The translations under genes were made by a program, and so were the position numbers. This document shows positions 51,103 to 57,692 of a stretch of DNA of 64,000 bases, one piece after another (position 1 is the stretch's first letter; the number at the start of each line of letters is the position of its first letter). The stretch is from the IMG/VR virus record IMGVR_UViG_3300005095_000015, positions 31,676 to 95,675 of that record. One strand, 5' to 3'. Source of the stretch: a virus. The notes beneath the pieces are model-generated. The model was given only the letters and a program-made list of their open reading frames with translations, was not told where the DNA came from and searched no databases.

Positions 51103-51645
51103 ATGGAAACAAAATTACCACTCAAATGTCCCGATTGTAGTTGTGATGATATAAAAACATGGACACTTATGCATAATGGTAAGTATTTACTAACAGTGTT
51201 TTATTGTCCTGAGTGTAATCACTTTGATGTTATACCATTGACTGCTTCACCAAGGAAACAAGGCGCTTCATCAGAGATCAAAGTTACGGTTACTAAGAAG
51301 TTTGCTTTTGATTTTGCTCACAAGCTCCCAGGTTACAAGGGATCATGTGGTAAACTTCATGGGCATAGAGGGATTCTAGAAGTAGAAGTCAGTGGGCCTC
51401 CAAAGAATTCCGGGGAAGTTTATGCTACAATGGTGCTTGATTTCAATGATTTGAAAAAGATTATTCATGAAAAAGTTATTTCTAAATTTGATCATGCTTA
51501 TTTGAATGATTTCTTTCAATACCCTACAGCTGAAGAGATGGTTAGATATGTGGTAAAAGTCTTGAAAAGCGAGTTTGATGACAATCTTGTAAGGGTTAGA
51601 TTCTATGAGACGCCGGATAGCTATGCTGAATGGAAGAAGGAATAA
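51103..51645 (+). CDS. queD: QueD, 6-carboxytetrahydropterin synthase with zinc ribbon
   Basis: 180 residues. Residues 60-180 are the QueD/PTPS fold: His73, Cys82, His86 and His88 (CGKLHGH) supply the catalytic Cys and zinc ligands, with FDHAYLN downstream. Converts dihydroneopterin triphosphate to carboxytetrahydropterin in preQ0 synthesis. Residues 1-45 are an unusual N-terminal zinc ribbon (C9, C12, C35, C38). Confidence 0.88.
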   Translation: METKLPLKCPDCSCDDIKTWTLMHNGKYLLTVFYCPECNHFDVIPLTASPRKQGASSEIKVTVTKKFAFDFAHKLPGYKGSCGKLHGHRGILEVEVSGPPKNSGEVYATMVLDFNDLKKIIHEKVISKFDHAYLNDFFQYPTAEEMVRYVVKVLKSEFDDNLVRVRFYETPDSYAEWKKE

Positions 51646-51648
51646 CCA

Positions 51649-51897
51649 ATGAGTGAACAAAACAGATTTTACCAGTATCTGAAGGACTCTGAAGGTATTC
51701 CGTTAAGCGATGTAAGGTTGCTCTATCCGTACTATGGCGGAGTGGATGGAACCAAGATGCATATTAGTTTGAATTATGTTGATATAGAGTGCGAAGAGTG
51801 CGGTTACGGTTCTGAGGCAGATATAACTATTAGAGTTTTATGTGATAATCGTCAGAGGGTTATACATTGGCGCAAAATAACTCTCTACGGAGGATAG
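51649..51897 (+). CDS. Small protein between queD and queE
   Basis: 82 residues with C-x2-C (IECEECGYG) and a beta-rich rest. Located between two deazaguanine genes and overlapped by the queE ribosome binding site. Unknown; possibly a pathway accessory. Confidence 0.55.
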   Translation: MSEQNRFYQYLKDSEGIPLSDVRLLYPYYGGVDGTKMHISLNYVDIECEECGYGSEADITIRVLCDNRQRVIHWRKITLYGG

Positions 51898-51899
51898 CT

Positions 51900-52589
51900 A
51901 TGCAGCACTTTCCGGTAGTAGAAGCTTTCAAGTCTATACAGGGAGAAGGTCCCTTTGCGGGACATCCTGCATTCTTCCTGCGGGTTAAGAAGTGTAATTA
52001 CAATGGTGAATGCATTGTCGGTTGCGATACTATTCCAAGAACTAGGAATTTGGAAGAGTTGCTTATTCCTTATGATTCTGTCTTGCAGAAGGCTAAAGAA
52101 GTGGGCAGGATCGTAATAACAGGCGGCGAACCTACTTTGTACTATGCGGAGGTAGTCAATTTGCTTAAGTATCTCGATACTTGGTTAGAGCCAGATAAGC
52201 AAGTGTTTGTGGAGATAGAAACTAATGGTTACTTGTTACACGAACTTCTTTCTGAGCTTCCTCATTTCACTCATCTCAAGATATGGATCAATTGGAGTCC
52301 TAAAGAATACAGCATAAATAACTTTCGGCTCAAATATGATCAATGCAAACAACTTCGTGCATCTTATATTACAGGTTATTGTATCAAAGTTGTGGTTTGG
52401 GATTCTATGAAAGTTAAAACTTTTGTCATTGATTTAGTTGAAGCAGGTTTCAGTAAAGCTCTTTGGCTTATGCCGAGAGGAAAGACAGCAGAAGAACTTA
52501 AGCAATCTTGGCCTGTAGTGTATAAGCTTGCAATGGAGTATAATCTAAAGATTTCGGGTAGGTTGCAAATTGAAGGACAAATTTTATGA
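51900..52589 (+). CDS. queE: QueE, 7-carboxy-7-deazaguanine synthase
   Basis: 229 residues from ATG 51900 (GGAGG upstream; ATG 51867 is inside the previous gene). Opens with VVEAFKSIQGEGPFAG, typical of QueE, then GGEP (75-78). The radical-SAM cluster Cys are C32, C38 and C42, spaced C-x5-C-x3-C instead of C-x3-C-x2-C. Converts carboxytetrahydropterin to carboxydeazaguanine. Confidence 0.82.
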   Translation: MQHFPVVEAFKSIQGEGPFAGHPAFFLRVKKCNYNGECIVGCDTIPRTRNLEELLIPYDSVLQKAKEVGRIVITGGEPTLYYAEVVNLLKYLDTWLEPDKQVFVEIETNGYLLHELLSELPHFTHLKIWINWSPKEYSINNFRLKYDQCKQLRASYITGYCIKVVVWDSMKVKTFVIDLVEAGFSKALWLMPRGKTAEELKQSWPVVYKLAMEYNLKISGRLQIEGQIL

Positions 52590-52596
52590 TATTTTG

Positions 52597-52625
52597 TTTC
52601 ATCTCTGATGTCGATATCATATTAT
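52597..52625 (+). promoter_or_regulatory. TTTCATCTCT promoter, copy 3 (divergent)
   Basis: TTTCAT (52597-52602), CTCT, then a divergent spacer of the same 17 nt, and TATTAT (52620-52625). The spacer includes a GATATC repeat. Reads into the gene at 52671. Confidence 0.7.
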
Positions 52626-52670
52626 CATATAATATAAGATGAAGGAGAAAATAGTAAGGAGGTAGGAGAG

Positions 52671-53288
52671 ATGAAGGATGCAAAAGAGATCAGCGTAAGA
52701 GCTTTACTTAAAGCCATAAAGGATTTTAATGAATTGGAAATCATGGAACCTATTGAGATTCCCAACAAGAAGCGCCTTACGAGAAAAGATATAGAGCGTC
52801 TTAGAGATGAGTTTGTTGATGCGATTGAGAGTCTGACTGAAGATGAGGAAGAGTTGCTGCCTGATAGTGTGGTGGACATGTATCATGATATAGTTGCTGA
52901 TGAGTTAGAGGAAGAATATGATGAGGAGAAAGTCGAGGTTCAGGCTGAAGAGATTCCGGTTGGTCCTGCGGGGCAGAAAGCTAAAGAAGAATTTAAACAG
53001 CAGAGTGCAAAGCTTCGATCTTCTGCTATTCAGGTCAATATTGTGAAGGAAAAATCTAAAAGTGAGCAAAAGGTTAAGAAAGGTAAAGGTGAAAGGTTAG
53101 CCTTTTTAGAAACACTTATTGCGGAGGGTAAACACACGGTAGAAGCTATTGTTGAGATGTATGTGAAGAAGTTTGGAACTTCTCCTAATACAGTTAAAAC
53201 CTATATCTATGATGGAAAGAATCCCAAATACTGTAAGTTTTCTAAGCTTGTTAAGATTGAGAATGGTATTGTTAAGTTTGAAGAATAA
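52671..53288 (+). CDS. Hypothetical acidic protein with C-terminal HTH-like part
   Basis: 205 residues. Acidic N-terminal half; residues 140-185 (LAFLETLIAEGKHTVEAIVEMYVKKFG, shown in part) look like a helix-turn-helix with a following basic beta pair. It sits between queE and queC behind promoter copy 3. Possible regulator; not recognised. Confidence 0.55.
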   Translation: MKDAKEISVRALLKAIKDFNELEIMEPIEIPNKKRLTRKDIERLRDEFVDAIESLTEDEEELLPDSVVDMYHDIVADELEEEYDEEKVEVQAEEIPVGPAGQKAKEEFKQQSAKLRSSAIQVNIVKEKSKSEQKVKKGKGERLAFLETLIAEGKHTVEAIVEMYVKKFGTSPNTVKTYIYDGKNPKYCKFSKLVKIENGIVKFEE

Positions 53289-53310
53289 AGTAGATAAGAG
53301 GAGGTAGGTC

Positions 53311-54036
53311 ATGAATGATTTGTTAGGAAAACCGAAAAGGGCTTTGGTAGTCTTGTCAGGAGGGCAAGACTCTACCACCACACTTTTCATTGCTATTCAT
53401 AGGTATGGGTTTAAAGACATTTTAGCTCTCACATTTGATTACAAACAGCGCCATAGGATTGAGATTGAGGCGGCTAAGAAGGTGGTAGAGGTTGCGAGTG
53501 AGTATTGCGATAAGATTGAGCACAGAATTATCAACACAGAGATTATGAGAGAGATTGGTGAGTCTGCTCTTTTGAATACTGAAGATGATATTTCTGTGGC
53601 GCACAAAAGGGATAGCAATTTGCCTGCAAGCTTTCTACCAGGTAGAAATCTTATCTTTCTTACTGCCGCAGCTATGATTGCTTATAGTGAGAGGATCCAT
53701 GATATCTTCACTGGTGTATGCCAAACAGACTATTCTGGTTATCCTGATTGTCGCGACGCTACAATCAAAGCCCTCAATGTTACTTTAGATCTTGGAATGG
53801 ATTATCAATTTAGGATTCATACTCCTATGATGTGGATAACTAAGAAGGAAGAGGTAGAGCTTGCTACCACTTTGCCCGGTTGTATGGAAGCACTCGCTTA
53901 TAGCCATACTTGTTACAATGGTAAGTTCCCACCTTGTGGTGAATGTCCTGCGTGTAAACTTAGAGCAAAAGGGTTTGAGGAGGCAGGAATTGAAGATCCT
54001 TTGATTACAAGAGTTAAAAAAGAAGGATTGTTCTAA
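53311..54036 (+). CDS. queC: QueC, preQ0 synthase
   Basis: 241 residues. ATP pyrophosphatase P-loop SGGQDST (16-22), and a C-terminal zinc site (CYNGKFPPCGECPAC). Converts carboxydeazaguanine to preQ0 using ATP and ammonia. Confidence 0.92.
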   Translation: MNDLLGKPKRALVVLSGGQDSTTTLFIAIHRYGFKDILALTFDYKQRHRIEIEAAKKVVEVASEYCDKIEHRIINTEIMREIGESALLNTEDDISVAHKRDSNLPASFLPGRNLIFLTAAAMIAYSERIHDIFTGVCQTDYSGYPDCRDATIKALNVTLDLGMDYQFRIHTPMMWITKKEEVELATTLPGCMEALAYSHTCYNGKFPPCGECPACKLRAKGFEEAGIEDPLITRVKKEGLF

Positions 54037-54046
54037 GGAGGGGCAA

Positions 54047-54646
54047 ATGAAAAGAGTGTCTCTGTTTGAGAAAGATATTGAGGATACACTTAAAGGATTT
54101 ATACGGTTGCTTTTTGAATGGGTAGGAGAAGATCCGGCAAGGGATGGTTTGAGGGAGACTCCTGATCGTATAGTGAGGATGTGGAAGGAAATTTTTAGAG
54201 GATATGATCCTGCACAGAAGCCGAAGGTTACTGTGTTTGAGAATGGCGGGGATGTAAAGTATTCTGGTATGATTATAGACCATGGTTATTTTTTCTCTAT
54301 TTGTGAGCATCATATGGTACCTTTCTTTGGTCATTACTATTTTGGTTACATACCTGATAAATGGCTTGTAGGTGCGAGTAAGATAGGAAGAGTGGTTGAT
54401 TATTTCTCTGCGAGGCTTCAGGTTCAGGAGAGGCTTTGTGAGCAGATTGCGGATTTCTTTGATGAGGTGTTGAAGCCCAAAGGATTGATTGTACTCATGA
54501 GAGGTAGACATCTCTGTAAAGAGATGCGTGGGTTGAGAAAGTACAATTCTCCTTTTGAAACCATAGCGGTGAGGGGGGTGTTTGAGAGAAATGAAGATGG
54601 TTGTAAGGATGAGTTTATGTCAAGAGTTTTAAATATTAGAGATTAG
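54047..54646 (+). CDS. folE: GTP cyclohydrolase I
   Basis: 199 residues. FolE type I signatures: ICEHHMVPFFGH, VGASKIGRVVDYFSARLQVQERL (shown in part) and RHLCKEMRG with the zinc Cys/His. Makes dihydroneopterin triphosphate, the pathway's first step. Starts 10 nt after queC. Confidence 0.92.
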   Translation: MKRVSLFEKDIEDTLKGFIRLLFEWVGEDPARDGLRETPDRIVRMWKEIFRGYDPAQKPKVTVFENGGDVKYSGMIIDHGYFFSICEHHMVPFFGHYYFGYIPDKWLVGASKIGRVVDYFSARLQVQERLCEQIADFFDEVLKPKGLIVLMRGRHLCKEMRGLRKYNSPFETIAVRGVFERNEDGCKDEFMSRVLNIRD

Positions 54647-54654
54647 GTGGGTTT

Positions 54655-55131
54655 ATGAGTGCAGAAGTAAAGATAGTTTATGGAAAGGATAGGCACTTAG
54701 AGGCTGTATGTGATATTTTTGATGATGATTATGTGATCCTTGGGCTTCCGAACTTGCCAGCTTTGAGGGAAAGTATTGAGAGGAAGGAGCTTCTTGTAGC
54801 AGAAGTGAAAGGAGAAGTTGTTGGGTTTGTGGAATTTCATATTAGAAAGGACAAAAAAGCCACTCTTTATCATATTGGGGTGAGAAAAGATTGGAGAAAG
54901 AAAAGCATAGGCAAAAAACTTATTCAGCGTCTCATAGAGGTATGCAAGGAAAGAGGATGTCATGAGATTAGATTACTTTGTCCAGAATGGGGTGAAGCGG
55001 ATAAGTTTTATAAGCGGGTTGGGTTTGAGTGTATAGGAAAAGAGAGTAGAGTGAATAGAAAAGGAGTCAAGAGAAATTTTACAGTTTGGAGGTACAAGTT
55101 AAGTTTTGGTAAAGTACACCCTCTATTCTGA
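54655..55131 (+). CDS. GNAT N-acetyltransferase
   Basis: 158 residues. GNAT fold: VAEVKGEVVGFVEF, then the acetyl-CoA loop RKKSIGKKLIQRL, and a C-terminal FYKRVGFECIG. Lies between folE and queF, so acylation of the free amine of preQ1 is an attractive but unproven role. Confidence 0.75.
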   Translation: MSAEVKIVYGKDRHLEAVCDIFDDDYVILGLPNLPALRESIERKELLVAEVKGEVVGFVEFHIRKDKKATLYHIGVRKDWRKKSIGKKLIQRLIEVCKERGCHEIRLLCPEWGEADKFYKRVGFECIGKESRVNRKGVKRNFTVWRYKLSFGKVHPLF

Positions 55132-55172
55132 ACTCTACATAAAGACTAAAATACAAATAAAAGGAGGTAAAG

Positions 55173-55616
55173 ATGGAAGAAAAGAAACCGCTTGAGGAGA
55201 AGCTTCTTGAGGATGAGAAAGCACTTCTACCAGGAAGTAAAGTGAAATGGTATCAGTTTTCTGAACCAAAGAAAGAAATCTTAAGGACTTTTCCAAGTCC
55301 TAAGCCTGAGGCTGAGTTTGAGGTTGTAATTGAGACAGAAGAAATGACAGCGCTTTGTCCTTTGACTGGCCACCCGGATTTTTATTATGTGAAGGTATCT
55401 TATGTGCCTGATAAACTTTGTGTAGAGTCTAAAAGTATTAAGTTCTACTTTGGTGCCTTTCGCAACTACAATGGATTCATTGAGACAATTGCTAATAAGA
55501 TTCTTGATGATCTTGTAGAGGTTTTGAAACCAAGAAAAGCCTCTGTTTGTATCCGTATGAAACCTCGTGGTGGTATTCCTATTACTGTTGTTAGAGAGTA
55601 TAAGGCAGAGAAGTAA
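55173..55616 (+). CDS. queF: QueF-type preQ0 reductase
   Basis: 147 residues, the short (YkvM-type) form. Candidate nucleophile Cys62 in ALCPLTGHPDF, with Asp69, and the substrate loop ESKSIKFYFGAFRN (85-98). The usual F-H-E is F-I-E (102-104), so one conserved His is replaced. The family reduces preQ0 to preQ1 with NADPH. Own ribosome binding site (GGAGG). Confidence 0.8.
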   Translation: MEEKKPLEEKLLEDEKALLPGSKVKWYQFSEPKKEILRTFPSPKPEAEFEVVIETEEMTALCPLTGHPDFYYVKVSYVPDKLCVESKSIKFYFGAFRNYNGFIETIANKILDDLVEVLKPRKASVCIRMKPRGGIPITVVREYKAEK

Positions 55617-55675
55617 GGCTTAAAAGGGGCGGTGATTTTGCTCCTCCTCACCTTTTTGTTTGGGAGGTAAAAAGT

Positions 55676-56635
55676 ATGGGGCAACATCCCTTCATATTAT
55701 ATTTTGCAAGTACATCACCTACGAAGAAAGAACTTGAGATGATAAAAGTGAAGAACCGACTATTCTCTTATTTCTATAAAGAAGGGATTCTATCTTGGGT
55801 TAAGTACTGTAGAGAGTGTTCATTTGAAGGTGGAAAGGTGGTTCTTGATTCTGGTGCTTTTTCTGCATGGAGTAGAGGAGAGGAGATTGACCTTGATAAG
55901 TACATTGAGTTTGCCCATCAGATGAGAAAGGAGTTTAGGAAGCTTGGAATGGAGCTTTTCATTGTCAATCTTGATGTGATTCCAGGAAAGAAAGGAGAGA
56001 CAAGTTCATTGAATAGGGGATTTAATCAGGAGATAATTGATCAGGCAGCGGCTAAGGGGTTTCAGAATATGCTTAGGATGATTGAGAATGGAATTAAGCC
56101 AATTCATGTCTTCCATCAAGGTGAGAGTTTCAAGTGGTTGGATAAGATGGTTGAACATGTAGACTATATAGGGATTTCGCCCGCAAATGATCTACCTACT
56201 ATACAGAAAAGGCGCTGGATAGATTCAGTGTTTGATTATTTAGTGAAGAATGGGATCAAAGTTAGGACGCATGGGTTTGCTGTCACATCACCGAGTATGA
56301 TGCGTGATTATCCTTGGACAAGTTGTGATTCCTCCACCTGGAGAGTGCTTGCAGGCATGGGCGGAATTTACTATCCGGTTGGTGGTTTCAAGAACGCTGA
56401 TTATTCAAAACAGCCTCTAATGATTCATATGGGTCGTAAAAGGGATTTGTCTCCTGGTGAGGAGAAAAGGTTGAAGGCAATGCTTGAAGCTGATGGTTAT
56501 CAATGGGAGAAAGTTATTGAAGATGCTAATGTGAGGGCGGCCATAAACGCTCGGTATTTTTTAGGTCTTGAGGAGTATATCAATAAGCAAAGGAAGAAGT
56601 CAGCTTTTAAAGTAAGAAAAGGATTCTTCAAATAA
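55676..56635 (+). CDS. dpdA: DpdA, DNA 7-deazaguanine transglycosylase
   Basis: 319 residues. TGT-related barrel with VVLDSGAFSAW (Asp58), VNLDVIPG, FHQGESFKWLDKMV, DYIGISPAND and HGFAVTSPSMMRDYPW. This set is characteristic of phage DpdA, which exchanges guanine in DNA for a 7-deazaguanine. The presence of the complete precursor pathway confirms the assignment. Confidence 0.85.
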   Translation: MGQHPFILYFASTSPTKKELEMIKVKNRLFSYFYKEGILSWVKYCRECSFEGGKVVLDSGAFSAWSRGEEIDLDKYIEFAHQMRKEFRKLGMELFIVNLDVIPGKKGETSSLNRGFNQEIIDQAAAKGFQNMLRMIENGIKPIHVFHQGESFKWLDKMVEHVDYIGISPANDLPTIQKRRWIDSVFDYLVKNGIKVRTHGFAVTSPSMMRDYPWTSCDSSTWRVLAGMGGIYYPVGGFKNADYSKQPLMIHMGRKRDLSPGEEKRLKAMLEADGYQWEKVIEDANVRAAINARYFLGLEEYINKQRKKSAFKVRKGFFK

Positions 56636-56656
56636 ACTCTACTGGGAGGAGACAAA

Positions 56657-57682
56657 GTGAAGTATAGAAAAGATAAACTAGCAGGTCTGCTAAAACTTTT
56701 ACGACGCCTTGTGGATAAAAGTAATGTTTTAGGAGAGACAATCTGTTTTCTTCCCGGAAAGCTTGTCGGATATGATGGAATGGTTTCTATGCAGATTCCT
56801 TTTGATACTGATCTTTCTTGTGGAATAGAACCAGATAAGTTACTTTCTGTGTTGAATGGGGTGAAGGATAGTGAGGTAGATTTATCACTTAGAGATGGTG
56901 TGCTTAAACTCTCCTCCGCAGATACCAAGGCTGAACTTAAGGTTAATACTGATATTGAGATGTTTGAGGTGTTTGATACTTCAAGCATAAAATTCAAACC
57001 TCTACCAAGGGATTTGCCTGATGCTATGTATTTGGTTTCATTTTCAACCTCAAGAGATATCACAAACAAAGTATTTTCTTGTGTTTATGTAGATGGGGAT
57101 ATGCTCTTTGCTACTGATAATTTTAGAGTTAGTAAATATACCTTAGCGGAACCAGTTGATGCCTCTTTTTTAATTCCTGCTCCTTCTATAGTTAAACTAA
57201 TATCTTTCTCTAAAGAGTTTCCATTAAAAGGATTTACTTGGGATGGTGCTTGGATTCATTTTACAGGTAAAGGAGGAGCGATGTTTAGTTGTCGTCTGTT
57301 TTTAGATGAGGAGTTCCCTAAGAGAGATGCGATTTTGCCTCTTTTTGAGATTGAAGGAAAAGAATTTTGTTTTCCTCCAGAAGTTAAGGAAGCAGTAGAG
57401 GTGGTATCTTTTCTTGTTAAAGATCAGTTTGAGCTTGACAGAATCGTTTCTATTACAATAAGAAAGGATAAGGTTATATGTCGGGCGGAGAGAGAAGGAG
57501 AATGGGTTGAGAAGATAGTCCCATTTCAAGGAAATGAAGAGTTTCAATTTTTGTGTAATCCAACTTTTATGATAGAGGCACTTGGGAGGGCTTTTGAAGT
57601 GGTTGTAGGTGAAAGGAGTATTTTGTTTAGATCTCAGTCTGGCAGTTTTGAGCATCTTGTGGCGCTTTGTATAGAAGAGTAG
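56657..57682 (+). CDS. Sliding clamp, DnaN-like
   Basis: 341 residues from GTG 56657. Three-domain clamp character, with CVYVDGDMLFATDNFRVSKY as in beta clamps. Adjacent to the polymerase gene. Processivity factor loaded by the protein at 62739. Confidence 0.72.
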   Translation: MKYRKDKLAGLLKLLRRLVDKSNVLGETICFLPGKLVGYDGMVSMQIPFDTDLSCGIEPDKLLSVLNGVKDSEVDLSLRDGVLKLSSADTKAELKVNTDIEMFEVFDTSSIKFKPLPRDLPDAMYLVSFSTSRDITNKVFSCVYVDGDMLFATDNFRVSKYTLAEPVDASFLIPAPSIVKLISFSKEFPLKGFTWDGAWIHFTGKGGAMFSCRLFLDEEFPKRDAILPLFEIEGKEFCFPPEVKEAVEVVSFLVKDQFELDRIVSITIRKDKVICRAEREGEWVEKIVPFQGNEEFQFLCNPTFMIEALGRAFEVVVGERSILFRSQSGSFEHLVALCIEE

Positions 57683-57692
57683 GGAGGATGGA

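Noticed and set aside
55620-55660. Possible terminator between queF and dpdA (GGTG...CACC then T run)
   Set aside because: Stem only 4 bp; the T tract alone is not enough.
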